Below, in pieces: positions 1 through 8,534 of a DNA stretch of 64,000 nucleotides; the stretch's first letter is position 1; each line of letters begins with the position of its first letter. The stretch is taken from the NCBI RefSeq assembly GCF_034424315.1, contig NZ_CP139972.1:930001-994000 (forward strand), given 5' to 3'. The notes under the pieces are model-generated. The model worked only from the letters and a program-made list of their open reading frames with translations, was not told the origin of the DNA and made no database searches. The position numbers were made by a program, and so were the translations under genes. This stretch comes from Chitinophaga sancti. GTDB lineage: Bacteria > Bacteroidota > Bacteroidia > Chitinophagales > Chitinophagaceae.

Positions 1-1255
1 CCGGGAAGAAAGCATCGCTGGTAGATACGGCAGGATCTGATACATCGCTGAACTTGTTGACAAATGCCTTATTATCAGTACCGCCATTGTTGTAATAAGA
101 ATTGCCATTGGCATCTTTGCTGTATTTGGCAGACTCCCAGGATGGATAGTAATAATTTGTACCGGCTGATGTTTTCCTGTAGGCAGTATACTGGTGGGTA
201 ACGCCATCCACTACACGGGTATCCAGCCCTTCTTCATAGTTCTTATAATGGTTATTGGTCATCCAGACGGCGCCTAATCCAAAATTATAGGAACCGGCTG
301 TAAAATAAGAATGCAGGTCATTTACAAAGGAAGAACCGGCGAGGGATTGAATCTCCCACAGGTGCTCTTTCCCATTGCGGTTAGCCTTTGTCCAGATAGC
401 CGCCCAGTTGTCAAAGAGGGAATATTGTCCTGCCTGGATCAGCTCCAGTGCTTTATCTCTTGCCAGGGTATAACAGGCCTTACTGTTTAAACTATCATAG
501 CCTGCTACCACGTTTTTGGTATAACTATAGTAAGCATTATCCTGCCCGCCCCGTACAGCAATATTGCCGCTCAGTGAGCCGGAACCCATGGTCAGGTATA
601 CCTTTGCCAGAAATCCCTGCGCTACGCCTTTGTTCACACGGCCGGTCTGACCGGAGCGGGAATCAGTGGCATAAAATAAACTGGCTTCTGCACGTTTCAG
701 ATCGCTCACAATGGTATCATAGACGGCTTTTACAGAAGAACGGGGAATATTCTGATTGGGATCTGCTGACAGTGAATGCATGCGCAAAGGCACACCGCCA
801 TATAACTGTACCAGCTGGAAATATGCCCATCCCCTCAGGAACCAGGCCTCGCCCATCACCCTGCTTCTCAGGTCATTGGTAATGGCTGATGAGGCGATGC
901 CCGGTACTTTCTCCAGCACCGTATTGGCCCTTGAAATCATGAGGTACAAACCAGACCATGGACGGTCAATACCCCAGTAAGTAGAGGGGTTACCGGCACC
1001 CGCATAACCCAGGTACCAGTCGGCGCCGGATACATGGTCATCATCAAGCAGTGTCAGGTTCCAGAATGGCTGGGTATAGAGATCGTAAGTATATAGTTCG
1101 CTGTAGATACCGTTTACGGCAGTCACCGCATCGTCTCCGCTGGTATAAAAATCATCCGGTGAGATGAAGCTGTAAGACGTTTCTTCCAGCTGCTTTTTGC
1201 AGGCGCTGACGAACAGCATACCTACCGCCGCTATTATAAGAATTACTTTTTTCAT
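1..1255 (-). CDS. SusD/RagB-family outer-membrane nutrient-binding lipoprotein (3' end cut by window)
   Basis: Surface lipoprotein that, in the SusC/SusD family, caps the TonB-dependent channel and captures oligosaccharide or peptide substrates. The frame opens at an ATG at 1255 on the minus strand and stays open to the window edge, so about 418 residues are seen and the C-terminus is missing. The N-terminus is MKKVILIIAAVGMLFVSAC, a lipoprotein signal with the lipid-accepting Cys at residue 19, followed by KKQLEE as is common in SusD proteins. Further in, the TPR-like helices typical of the family are recognisable (for example GEAWFLRGWAYFQLVQLYGG). It lies 12 nt downstream of the SusC gene and is surely co-transcribed with it. 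The substrate cannot be inferred because no glycoside hydrolase or peptidase is visible next to it in this window. Confidence 0.93.
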   Translation of the reverse strand, partial: MKKVILIIAAVGMLFVSACKKQLEETSYSFISPDDFYTSGDDAVTAVNGIYSELYTYDLYTQPFWNLTLLDDDHVSGADWYLGYAGAGNPSTYWGIDRPWSGLYLMISRANTVLEKVPGIASSAITNDLRSRVMGEAWFLRGWAYFQLVQLYGGVPLRMHSLSADPNQNIPRSSVKAVYDTIVSDLKRAEASLFYATDSRSGQTGRVNKGVAQGFLAKVYLTMGSGSLSGNIAVRGGQDNAYYSYTKNVVAGYDSLNSKACYTLARDKALELIQAGQYSLFDNWAAIWTKANRNGKEHLWEIQSLAGSSFVNDLHSYFTAGSYNFGLGAVWMTNNHYKNYEEGLDTRVVDGVTHQYTAYRKTSAGTNYYYPSWESAKYSKDANGNSYYNNGGTDNKAFVNKFSDVSDPAVSTSDAFFP

Positions 1256-1267
1256 GATGTGGTCATT

Positions 1268-4200
1268 TTAGAAATTAGCACGAACACTGAACGTATAAGT
1301 TCTTGAACCGGGATACCCTCCCAGGTCTACGCCGAACAACGCAGGATTATCACCAAAGCCGTTTACCTCGGGATCATAGCCGGTGTATTTGGTAAAGGTG
1401 TAGAGGTTATTCACTGCCAGGGATACACGGAGTGCAGAAATACCCGGTAGTTTGTTCGGTACGTTATACCCTACCTGTACGTTCTTGATCTTCACAAAAC
1501 TGCCATCTTCTATATACCTGCGGGAGAAGTACATGCTGCGCCAGAACTGGTGTAGCGCTTTGGGTCCGGTCGCATTGCTGTTGTTCTTACCTGCCTGCCA
1601 TCGCCCATCCCACATGGCCTGGGTAATGTTCTTGTAATCGCCGATATTACCAAAGAAACGGTAGTTCATATTGATCACATCATTGCCCTGCACCCCACTG
1701 ACGAAGATGCTCAGATCCCAGTTTTTATAACGGAGATTGTTAGTGATGCCAAAGGTGTAATCCGGATTAGTGTTTCCAATGAAAGTACGGTCATTGGTGG
1801 TGATCCCCGGTTGTCCATCCTGGTCTTTGTATTTGATCTCACCAATGGTTCTCTTTACAATAGCGTCTGATTGTGAGGCGTAGTATGGATCATGGCGTAC
1901 CTCTGCTTCATTGTCATAATAACCATCTTCCTTGTATCCATAAATGGCCCCGATAGGATGACCGACCTTTTGAATAAATGGCGCATCGCTGGTATTGATG
2001 TTGTCGGCAAACTGCTCCTTTACATCGCCCCCGAGGCTGAGGATCTTGTTCCTGTTGAACGCGATGTTGGCATTCAGTGTCCATTCAAAGTCTTTCGTTT
2101 TGATGGGCATACCGTCTACCGCAATTTCCAGTCCTTTGTTTTCTACACTGCCTGAGTTACGAAGGGCTTTGCTATAGCCACTGGAAGCGGGTGTGACAAT
2201 GTATTGCAGCAGATCTTCCGTTTTCTTTTTGTAGACTTCCACGTGCAGGTTCACCCTGTTATAAAGCCCGATGTCAACGCCCAGGTTATAGGCCCTGGTA
2301 CTTTCCCATTTCAGTTTATTGTTTGCCGGACCGGAGTAGTAATCATCTGCCAGACCGGTCACAACACTACCACCCAGGATGTAATTATACACTGCCAGTT
2401 TAGAGAGAGAGGAATAAGAACCAATCCCCTGGTTACCGGTTTGTCCGTAGCTGGCACGGAGTTTCAGGTCAGAGATGGTTTTATTTCCTTTCAGGAAATT
2501 CTCATTGACCAGTTTCCACGCGAGCGCAAAGGATGGGAAGTTGGCCCATTTATTATCCTTCCCGAATTTACTGGAACCATCCCGGCGTACGCTGGCAGTG
2601 AGCAGGTATTTATCAGCATAGTTATAGTTGGCACGTACCAGTCCGGAGATGAGTGTAGAACTATACCGGTTATTGGTTGGTGTTACCTGGATCTCGCCGG
2701 CATACAGGTTTTCATTCTTCATAATGTCATTGGGAAAATCCTTGGCCTGCATGTTTTTAGACTGACCGTCGGTACGTTCGTAAGTAGTACCTGCAACTAC
2801 ATTGATGGTGTGTTTGTTTAGCTGCTTCATATAGGTGAGCAGGCTTTCAGACACAACGCTGCTCCAGGTATCGTCCGCTTTCAGGCCCCAGCCGTTTACA
2901 GACTGGCCCTCGTAAACGCTGCGGGGATAATACTGATCGCGGAGGTTGTAGGCGTAGTTCATGCCGATGTTCTGGCGGAACTTCAGGTCTTTTGTAATAC
3001 TTACTTCTGCGTAGTTGGAAGAGAAAATATTAATACTTGAAACTTTGTTCAGCACATCTCTCGTATATATGTAGGGGTTAGTAACGAAATAAACACTGGT
3101 GAAAGCGCCGGATGCAGGATCTGTAAGTGATAGTGTGCTGGGGAAAGTCAGCGCAGACCTTACAACGCCTGCGGTGACATCATCTATTTTGGTGGTACCT
3201 GTCTTGACGCCGTTCATGACAGAGCGGCTGATCATAGTACTGGTACCGATCTTTACATGCTGACCAATATTCCTGTTCAGGTTCAGGTTAACGTTGTAGC
3301 GTTTGTAACTGGAATTGAGGATTGTACCATCCTGGTTCAGGTAGTTGAATGACAGGCTATGATTACCTGCATCGCTGCCGCCGGATACACTCAGGGTATA
3401 ATTCTGTGTGAGGGCGTGGCGGAAGACAATATCCTGCCAGTTGGTACCGGTGCCATAATCATCCGGGCCCGGGGCATAGTAGGTCGAATCGGGGTAACCG
3501 GATACGGGCATCTTCTTGCCGGGATATGGAAGATCATAGGAGGTGCCTTCGATCTCGTTTTCGTTACGGAAAGATTCATTCTGGTACAGGGCATAGTCGT
3601 GGGCATTCAGCATGTGGATCTTTTTGAACACTTCGTTCACGCCCATGCTGATGTTGAGTTCAACCTTGTCTTTGCCGCTGCGGCCGCGTTTTGTGGTAAT
3701 GAGCACGACGCCGTTTGCACCGCGGGAGCCATAGATAGCGGTAGCGGAAGCATCTTTCAAAACCTCGATGGATTCAATGTCGCTGGGGTTGACGAAGGCC
3801 ATGGCATTGATAGTTTGTTTCTCATCATCGCCGATAGACGCAGGTGTGGAGCCGCTGCTGCTATTGTTAAAGGGAACCCCGTCTATTACGTACAGGGGTT
3901 CTGTTCCGCCGAGGAATGAGTTGGAACCACGAACGCGGATGCTCAGGCCAGCGCCGGGAGCCCCATCATTCTGGGTGACATTGACCCCGGCCAGCTTACC
4001 CTGTAAGGCTTCCAGTGCATTGGTGGGGTTATTCCTCACCAGGTCGTCTTTGCTGATTTTCTGTACAGCACCTGTGAGGTCGGAACGGCGTACCGTACCA
4101 TAACCGATTACTACCAGGTCATTGAGCTGGGTGGATTGCAGCTGCAGGGTAGCATCGTACATTGATTTTTGAGTAATGGGCAATTCCTGTGGCACCATGC

Positions 4201-4435
4201 CGATAAAGGAAATAACGAGTACTTTTCCATTTTGAGGCAGGGTCAGGCTGTAGTGTCCATTAACGTCGGTGCTGGTTGCCAGTTTCAGGCCTTTCACCTG
4301 GATGGTAGCACCGGGCAGGGAATTCCCTTTTTCATCTTTGATAGTGCCTGTGATCTTTCGGTCCTGGGCAAAGACCGCCACATGGCACAGGATGATTAAA
4401 AGGAGAGGGAATCCTTTTAAAAGATTGTTTTTCAT
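1268..4435 (-). CDS. SusC/RagA-family TonB-linked outer-membrane channel
   Basis: TonB-dependent outer-membrane porin that imports the ligand bound by its SusD partner, powered by TonB/ExbBD. The 1,055-residue product has a signal peptide (residues 1-23, ending VAVFA before Q), a carboxypeptidase-regulatory-like beta-sandwich (about 27-100, starting KITGTIKDEKGNSLPGATI), then the link LNDLVVIGYGTVRRSDLTGA and the plug domain with RVRGSNSF and YVIDGVPF motifs (about 115-235). The rest is a 22-strand barrel ending in the aromatic-terminated RANF, as expected for BAM-inserted proteins. Length is normal for SusC. It is first in a minus-strand operon with the SusD gene and is divergent from an AraC-type regulator 189 bp away, which is the obvious candidate controller. 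Ligand unknown. Confidence 0.96.
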   Translation of the reverse strand: MKNNLLKGFPLLLIILCHVAVFAQDRKITGTIKDEKGNSLPGATIQVKGLKLATSTDVNGHYSLTLPQNGKVLVISFIGMVPQELPITQKSMYDATLQLQSTQLNDLVVIGYGTVRRSDLTGAVQKISKDDLVRNNPTNALEALQGKLAGVNVTQNDGAPGAGLSIRVRGSNSFLGGTEPLYVIDGVPFNNSSSGSTPASIGDDEKQTINAMAFVNPSDIESIEVLKDASATAIYGSRGANGVVLITTKRGRSGKDKVELNISMGVNEVFKKIHMLNAHDYALYQNESFRNENEIEGTSYDLPYPGKKMPVSGYPDSTYYAPGPDDYGTGTNWQDIVFRHALTQNYTLSVSGGSDAGNHSLSFNYLNQDGTILNSSYKRYNVNLNLNRNIGQHVKIGTSTMISRSVMNGVKTGTTKIDDVTAGVVRSALTFPSTLSLTDPASGAFTSVYFVTNPYIYTRDVLNKVSSINIFSSNYAEVSITKDLKFRQNIGMNYAYNLRDQYYPRSVYEGQSVNGWGLKADDTWSSVVSESLLTYMKQLNKHTINVVAGTTYERTDGQSKNMQAKDFPNDIMKNENLYAGEIQVTPTNNRYSSTLISGLVRANYNYADKYLLTASVRRDGSSKFGKDNKWANFPSFALAWKLVNENFLKGNKTISDLKLRASYGQTGNQGIGSYSSLSKLAVYNYILGGSVVTGLADDYYSGPANNKLKWESTRAYNLGVDIGLYNRVNLHVEVYKKKTEDLLQYIVTPASSGYSKALRNSGSVENKGLEIAVDGMPIKTKDFEWTLNANIAFNRNKILSLGGDVKEQFADNINTSDAPFIQKVGHPIGAIYGYKEDGYYDNEAEVRHDPYYASQSDAIVKRTIGEIKYKDQDGQPGITTNDRTFIGNTNPDYTFGITNNLRYKNWDLSIFVSGVQGNDVINMNYRFFGNIGDYKNITQAMWDGRWQAGKNNSNATGPKALHQFWRSMYFSRRYIEDGSFVKIKNVQVGYNVPNKLPGISALRVSLAVNNLYTFTKYTGYDPEVNGFGDNPALFGVDLGGYPGSRTYTFSVRANF

Positions 4436-4624
4436 AACGTGTGCGTATTTAAGGCAAAGATGCCTTTAATTCATACTGAATTGTAATACTTTTTTATCTC
4501 AATATTGTATTTTATCTGTCATATTCAAGGGTATACGGTTACTGTGGGCGGATTGCCTGAAATAATACTTTATTTCATAAATACTATGCTAATATTACTA
4601 ACTTGCAGATAGCATCCAATCACT
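4436..4624. promoter_or_regulatory. Divergent intergenic region between SusC and AraC-type regulator
   Basis: This 189-bp AT-rich spacer must hold the promoters of both the SusC-SusD operon (minus) and the regulator (plus). On the minus strand a CATCTTTG sequence close to the SusC start (about 4458-4465) differs by one base from the Bacteroidota -7 box TAnnTTTG. No clear operator repeat was recognised. The promoter role is inferred from position. Confidence 0.4.
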
Positions 4625-5512
4625 ATGAGAGGGAAATTACTAAGGGAGATTACTCCGCTGACACCTAATGACTGCTTCACTTTATTTGCCCGGGAGAAAA
4701 CGGGTTTTGATTTCCCTCTGCATTATCACGAAGAGTTTGAACTGAATTTCATCCAGTATGCCAGCGGTGCAAAGCGTATAATCGGCGATCATATGGAGGA
4801 AATAGGAGCGCTTGAACTGGTGCTGGTGGGTCCGAACCTGCAGCATGGGTGGTTTACACACAAGCATAATGGCGGTATGATCAGGGAAATTACGATCCAG
4901 TTTCACCGGGATCTGTTTGACGATAAGTTCCTGCAGCGTAACCAGATGAGTTTTATCAGGAGTATGCTGGAAAAATCGCTGCGGGGGATCCTCTTTTCGC
5001 CTGAGACGGTGGGCAATATCATGCCCCGCCTGATCCAGTTGCCACACAAACAGGGATTTGATTCAGTGCTTGAATTATTGTCTATCCTGCATGATTTGTC
5101 TATTTCCAGGAATATGCGGATCCTGTCGGATGCAAGTTTCCGGAATACCGAAACGCTGTCTTACAACAGCCGCAGGATTGACAATGTGATGAAGTACCTG
5201 AATGCCCATTTTGATAAAAATGTAAGTCTTGGCGAGGCTGCAAAAATTGCCGCTATGACGGAGGTGTCATTCAGTCGTTTTTTCAAGTTGAAAATTGGGA
5301 AAACCTTTGTTGACACGCTCATTGAGATCCGGTTGGGGCATGCCTCCCGCATGCTGATAGAAACCACGCACAGTATTAACGAAATAGCTTATAAATGCGG
5401 GTTCAATAATATCTCTAATTTCAACCGGATTTTCAGGAAGAAAAAAGATTGTACACCCAAGGAGTTCAGGCAGGCGTATACTTCATCTTCAGGAGTACGC
5501 ACATTTATTTAG
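4625..5512 (+). CDS. AraC-family transcriptional regulator with N-terminal cupin
   Basis: A 295-residue one-component regulator. Residues about 20-100 form a cupin-like sensor (HYHEEFELNFIQYASGAKRI, then LVGPNLQHGW), and residues about 185-290 hold the two helix-turn-helix motifs of AraC proteins: VSLGEAAKIAAMTEVSFSRF for the first, and INEIAYKCGFNNISNFNRIF followed by KKKDCTPKEFRQ for the second. The gene is divergent from the SusC-SusD operon, a common arrangement for a local activator of carbohydrate uptake. That control relationship is inferred from position only. Length and domain order are normal for the family. Confidence 0.93.
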   Translation: MRGKLLREITPLTPNDCFTLFAREKTGFDFPLHYHEEFELNFIQYASGAKRIIGDHMEEIGALELVLVGPNLQHGWFTHKHNGGMIREITIQFHRDLFDDKFLQRNQMSFIRSMLEKSLRGILFSPETVGNIMPRLIQLPHKQGFDSVLELLSILHDLSISRNMRILSDASFRNTETLSYNSRRIDNVMKYLNAHFDKNVSLGEAAKIAAMTEVSFSRFFKLKIGKTFVDTLIEIRLGHASRMLIETTHSINEIAYKCGFNNISNFNRIFRKKKDCTPKEFRQAYTSSSGVRTFI

Positions 5513-5590
5513 GCTTTTCCTTTCAAAGACAGGGGTTTCTTTCGGGTTTGCTCATGCCCGGTAATAAGGCTGTGCCCGGAATGATCCGTT

Positions 5591-5677
5591 GATAACCCGC
5601 AGATATCCCGCCTCTTTAAAGATACGGGTTAAAGGCGGCTTATAGGCGGGATATAGGCGGGTTATCTGCGGGTTATC
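5591..5677. repeat. Long imperfect inverted repeat with 22-bp arms
   Basis: Arms 5591-5612 and 5656-5677 are reverse complements with one mismatch, separated by 43 nt. The right arm contains two direct copies of GCGGGTTATC, and a related GGCGGGATAT copy sits just before it. Without a trailing T-run it is not a typical terminator. It may be a repetitive extragenic palindrome or an RNA hairpin. Confidence 0.7.
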
Positions 5678-5742
5678 TCCCTTTTTGGCCAGGCAAAACG
5701 GTATCATATTAAGCCGGGTGCAGGCCTCTCTTTTCAAAATAA

Positions 5743-5937
5743 GCTTCAAACTGGTACCTGACCTGGGGGATAAACCTGCCTTTTGGATCGAATTCTGCCG
5801 ATCCCCGTGGGAAATTTCGCATTTTAAGCCTCGAAAAACGCCTGGAGCAGGAAAATGACCCAGGTTATGCCTTTGACCAAACAAGGGGCTTTATCGGCTT
5901 TATAGAGGGCTCCAGGAACGCTGCCGGAACATCGCTG
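5743..5937 (+). pseudogene. Possible gene remnant reading into the tandem repeat
   Basis: Between a stop at 5740 and the repeat block a frame reads without interruption into protein-like sequence, for example GKFRILSLEKRLEQEND, then GYAFDQTRGFIGFIEGSRNA and RITGFDRVKICRFDEEYFYC. There is no ATG before 5938, and after that the frame enters the 57-58 bp tandem units. I do not recognise the family. It could be a decayed gene that lost its start and had its end replaced by repeats, or a chance open frame. Confidence 0.2.
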
Positions 5938-6008
5938 TTGAAACGGCGTATTACCGGCTTCGACAGGGTGAAGATTTGCCGGTTTGACGAGGAATACTTC
6001 TACTGCGT

Positions 6009-6340
6009 CCGTATCAGGACGGTAGTATTGGTTTCGTGCCGGGGTACAGAAAGCTTCTATTGCATCCGTATCCCGGACAATAGTATTGGTTTCGGACCAG
6101 GGTACAGAAAGCTTCTATTGCATCCGTATCGGGACAATGGTATTGGTTTCGGGCCAGGGTACAAAAAACTTCTATTGTATCCGTATCAGGACAATGGTAT
6201 TGGTTTCGGGCCGGGGCACAAAAAGCTTCTATTATATCCGTATCCCGGACAATGGTATTGGTTTCGTGCCGGGGTACAGAAAGCTTCTATTGCATCCGTA
6301 TCCCGGACAATGGTATTGGTTTCGGGCCAGGGTACAATGA
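6009..6340. repeat. Tandem repeat, six units of 57-58 bp
   Basis: The motif TATTGGTTTCG recurs at 6026, 6084, 6141, 6198, 6256 and 6314, giving spacings of 58, 57, 57, 58 and 58 bp. Each unit also carries GGTACAGAAAGCTTCTATTG and CCGTATC..GGACAATGGT with a few substitutions. The mixed 57/58 period breaks the reading frame, which argues against a coding repeat. Unit similarity is high, so expansion looks fairly recent. Confidence 0.9.
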
Positions 6341-6561
6341 AAAGATCTTTGATATCTTTTACAAACGCCATGACCGGAACACTTATGCAGGTGCGGGAAC
6401 TGCCTGGCTATCTGTAAGAAAATTACGGAAAACCACCGGGGCGCTATCACTGCCAGCGGAGAAGCCGGCAGAGGTGTCACTTTCAGGGGGTATATACCTG
6501 TTGCATAAAATCGGTTTTCATAGAGCCATTGGAGTTAGATAGAAAAAAAGTTTAAATCTTT

Positions 6562-6592
6562 TTTGGCGATTTGAAAATAAATTCTACTTTTG
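6562..6592 (+). promoter_or_regulatory. Bacteroidota-type promoter of the first tRNA-Arg
   Basis: TTTG at 6562-6565 and TACTTTTG at 6585-6592 are separated by 19 nt, matching the Bacteroidota sigma consensus TTTG-N19/20-TAnnTTTG. The tRNA starts 19 nt after the -7 box. Confidence 0.75.
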
Positions 6593-6611
6593 CAATCCCA
6601 ATCGCGGGAAT

Positions 6612-6685
6612 GGCTTCGTAGCTCAACTGAATAGAGCATCTGACTACGGATCAGAAGGTTTCTGGTTTGAATCCAGACGAGGTCA
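6612..6685 (+). tRNA. tRNA-Arg (anticodon ACG)
   Basis: A 74-nt cloverleaf: acceptor GGCTTCG pairs with CGAGGTC plus discriminator A; D arm GCTC/GAGC; anticodon stem TCTGA/TCAGA around loop CTACGGA, giving anticodon ACG; T stem TCTGG/CCAGA with loop TTTGAAT. CCA is not encoded. An identical copy follows at 6816-6889. ACG tRNAs normally have the wobble A changed to inosine by TadA, reading CGU, CGC and CGA. Confidence 0.96.
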
Positions 6686-6752
6686 CAAAGAAGGAAAATA
6701 TTTGTACTGAAAGGGCACAGAGAATTTCAACTTCAAAAAAGAAAAGGCTAAA

Positions 6753-6784
6753 TTTGGATTTCTGGAATATGTTTTCTAAATTTG
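6753..6784 (+). promoter_or_regulatory. Bacteroidota-type promoter of the second tRNA-Arg
   Basis: TTTG at 6753-6756 and TAAATTTG at 6777-6784 are 20 nt apart, again matching the consensus. A second TAAATTTG overlaps the upstream element (6749-6756). The second tRNA therefore appears to have its own promoter and is not just read through from the first. Confidence 0.7.
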
Positions 6785-6815
6785 CCCTCCCAAACAGCCA
6801 AATGGCAACACAAAT

Positions 6816-6889
6816 GGCTTCGTAGCTCAACTGAATAGAGCATCTGACTACGGATCAGAAGGTTTCTGGTTTGAATCCAGACGAGGTCA
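6816..6889 (+). tRNA. tRNA-Arg (anticodon ACG), identical second copy
   Basis: All 74 nt are the same as in the copy at 6612-6685, so the cloverleaf and the ACG anticodon are the same. The 130-nt spacer between the copies is unrelated to the DNA upstream of the first copy apart from the promoter motif, so this is not a simple tandem duplication of a promoter-tRNA block. A strong terminator follows directly. Confidence 0.96.
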
Positions 6890-6892
6890 CCC

Positions 6893-6935
6893 AAAAAAGC
6901 CCGATTCATCAACATGAATCGGGCTTTTCTTTTTG
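6893..6935 (+). terminator. Intrinsic terminator after the tRNA pair
   Basis: AAAAGCCCGATTCAT and ATGAATCGGGCTTTT form a 15-bp hairpin with a 4-nt loop, followed by CTTTTT. Confidence 0.92.
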
Positions 6936-7088
6936 AGCCTGGATCAAAGGTAATCCTGGATCAAGTCAAATTCTTGGGGGGAAGGGTAAGGATTTGTTGC
7001 TTTGCAATTTATTAAAAAAGTGACAATCTACTGGTATTGAGCGTTTTATAAACATGAATACACGCTCCTCGGTAAAACCCGGAAATTT

Positions 7089-7096
7089 TACTTTTG
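7089..7096 (+). promoter_or_regulatory. -7 box of the rlmH promoter
   Basis: TACTTTTG matches TAnnTTTG and lies 30 nt before the chosen rlmH start. No convincing TTTG at the -33 spacing was found. Confidence 0.5.
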
Positions 7097-7126
7097 ATAC
7101 GACCTTTTTCCTTTTATATATATTTT

Positions 7127-7600
7127 ATGAAAATACAACTCTGGAGTATTGGGAAGGAAAATGACGCCTATATCAGGGAGGGTATAGCCGTTTTCCAGAA
7201 GCGCTTGCAGCATTACACGGATTTTGAGCTGAAGCTGATCCCTACGGTAAAGCAGGCCGCTAGTCTGTCTGTGCCGGAGCTGAAAAAAGCAGAAGCAAAA
7301 CTGATCATGGATATGCTACAGCCCCAGGATTACCTGCTGGCCCTGGATGAACATGGAAAGATGCATACCACCCTGCAACTGGCCGATTTTTTACAGCAAA
7401 GAGCCAATGCCGGCACCCGGCAGCTGATCATCCTGATCGGTGGTGCCTTTGGGATCGATAGTAGTTTGTTGGAAAGGGCGCAGCTGAAAATGTCGCTGTC
7501 TCCCCTCACCTTTCCTCACCAGCTGGTAAGGTTAATTATGACAGAACAAATTTATAGGGCATATACAGTTTTGAACAGGGAAAAATATCACCATCAATGA
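7127..7600 (+). CDS. rlmH: 23S rRNA (pseudouridine-1915-N3)-methyltransferase RlmH
   Basis: SPOUT-family methyltransferase that uses SAM to methylate pseudouridine 1915 in helix 69 of 23S rRNA on assembled 70S ribosomes. From the ATG at 7127 the product is 157 residues (E. coli RlmH is 155) and starts MKIQLWSIGK. The knotted SAM-binding half shows DYLLALDEHGK and LIILIGGAFGIDSSL, and the C-terminus has the family tail QIYRAYTVLNREKYHHQ. An ATG 33 nt upstream is in frame but would add a hydrophobic stretch not found in the family and lies on the -7 box, so I reject it. It stands alone between the tRNAs and the rhomboid gene. Confidence 0.95.
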   Translation: MKIQLWSIGKENDAYIREGIAVFQKRLQHYTDFELKLIPTVKQAASLSVPELKKAEAKLIMDMLQPQDYLLALDEHGKMHTTLQLADFLQQRANAGTRQLIILIGGAFGIDSSLLERAQLKMSLSPLTFPHQLVRLIMTEQIYRAYTVLNREKYHHQ

Positions 7601-7641
7601 TATTTTAAGTACATTACAATATATAAATTATTTGATTCAAC

Positions 7642-8271
7642 ATGGAAGGGCTTACTTTAACGACTACAATTATTCTGATCACCAGCCTGGTATCACTCAC
7701 CACATTGTTCCAATATCCGGATAAAATTTACGATCTTAGTCTGCGTCCTACTATGATCAGGGATCGCAGGCAGTACTACCGCTTCCTGACCTCCGGCCTG
7801 GTACATGCTGACCTGCTGCATTTGGGTTTTAACATGTTCTCTCTTTATTTTTGTGGACGCTTTATAGAAGAAATATTCGAGAACATTTTTCAGTCTAAAT
7901 TTTACTTCCTGCTGTTTTATGTATTAGCAATAATCTTCTCAAATATACCAACCTATCTCAGGCACAAGGATGATGATTACTATTCATCAGTAGGTGCATC
8001 CGGTGCAATATCTGCGGTGATCTTTGCTATGGTATTATTTGCTCCATGGGCGAGGATTTATTTCATTATCATTCCAATGCCGCTGATCATGTATGCAGTA
8101 GTATATGTAGCAATGACGGTTTACCTGGATAGGCGTACGCAGGGAGTAGGTGGTGGAATCAATCACTCAGCACACCTTTGGGGAGCGCTCTTCGGACTTA
8201 TTTTCCCGATTATTTTCAAACCGGCGATCTTCCTGTATTTCCTGAATCAGTTAATACATCCAACTTTTTAA
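7642..8271 (+). CDS. Rhomboid-family intramembrane serine protease
   Basis: A 209-residue polytopic membrane protein with the rhomboid signature. LLHLGFNMFSL (His60 and Asn64) supplies the oxyanion-site pair in TM2, SSVGASGAIS holds the nucleophile Ser120 in TM4 (GxSG type), and HSAHLWGALFG holds the catalytic His178 in TM6. Six membrane segments fit the basic bacterial fold, with no extra cytoplasmic domain. Substrates of such enzymes in Bacteroidota are not established. It begins 41 nt after rlmH and could be in the same transcript, and is followed by a hairpin terminator at 8291. Confidence 0.92.
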   Translation: MEGLTLTTTIILITSLVSLTTLFQYPDKIYDLSLRPTMIRDRRQYYRFLTSGLVHADLLHLGFNMFSLYFCGRFIEEIFENIFQSKFYFLLFYVLAIIFSNIPTYLRHKDDDYYSSVGASGAISAVIFAMVLFAPWARIYFIIIPMPLIMYAVVYVAMTVYLDRRTQGVGGGINHSAHLWGALFGLIFPIIFKPAIFLYFLNQLIHPTF

Positions 8272-8290
8272 GTGGGAGAATATCATATTG

Positions 8291-8326
8291 AAAAGCCGCT
8301 TTGGTCTTAGACCAAAGCGGCTTTTC
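8291..8326 (+). terminator. Terminator hairpin after rhomboid gene
   Basis: AAAAGCCGCTTTGGT and ACCAAAGCGGCTTTT are perfect reverse complements with a 5-nt loop, and the T-rich arm ends the stem. The rest of the spacer to 8534 holds nothing I recognise. Confidence 0.85.
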
Positions 8327-8534
8327 CTATTTACACGGCCTGCTTTTTGCATTTATGATCCTGAATTAAGGCTCCAGCTAAGCTAAATACGCCATCTGAT
8401 GAAATCTGAGGCCACACGAATTGAGCAAGGAAGTAAATATCCCTACTGCGCTATTGTGGACACGGGATCAATTAGTGGATTTTTTTCTACGGGAGTCCTG
8501 TCATCACTTTATAAAGAATTGGTAGCAACCAGGT

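Larger units (their letters stand above)
5513..6584. other. Gene-poor, repeat-rich intergenic region
   Basis: More than 1 kb with no gene I can support. It contains an inverted repeat (5591-5677), an open frame without a start codon (5743-5937) that reads like protein sequence, and six 57-58 bp tandem units (about 6009-6340). Several short open frames run through the tandem units, but the unit length alternates between 57 and 58 bp, so no single frame is kept and these are unlikely to be genes. Confidence 0.6.

Noticed and set aside
5938..6417. A 159-codon repeat protein in the 57-58 bp array
   Set aside because: The units are 57 or 58 bp long, so the frame changes between units and the peptide repeats are not maintained. 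Other overlapping frames are equally open.
7094..7126. An earlier start for rlmH
   Set aside because: The extra 11 residues are hydrophobic, absent from the family, and overlap the -7 box.
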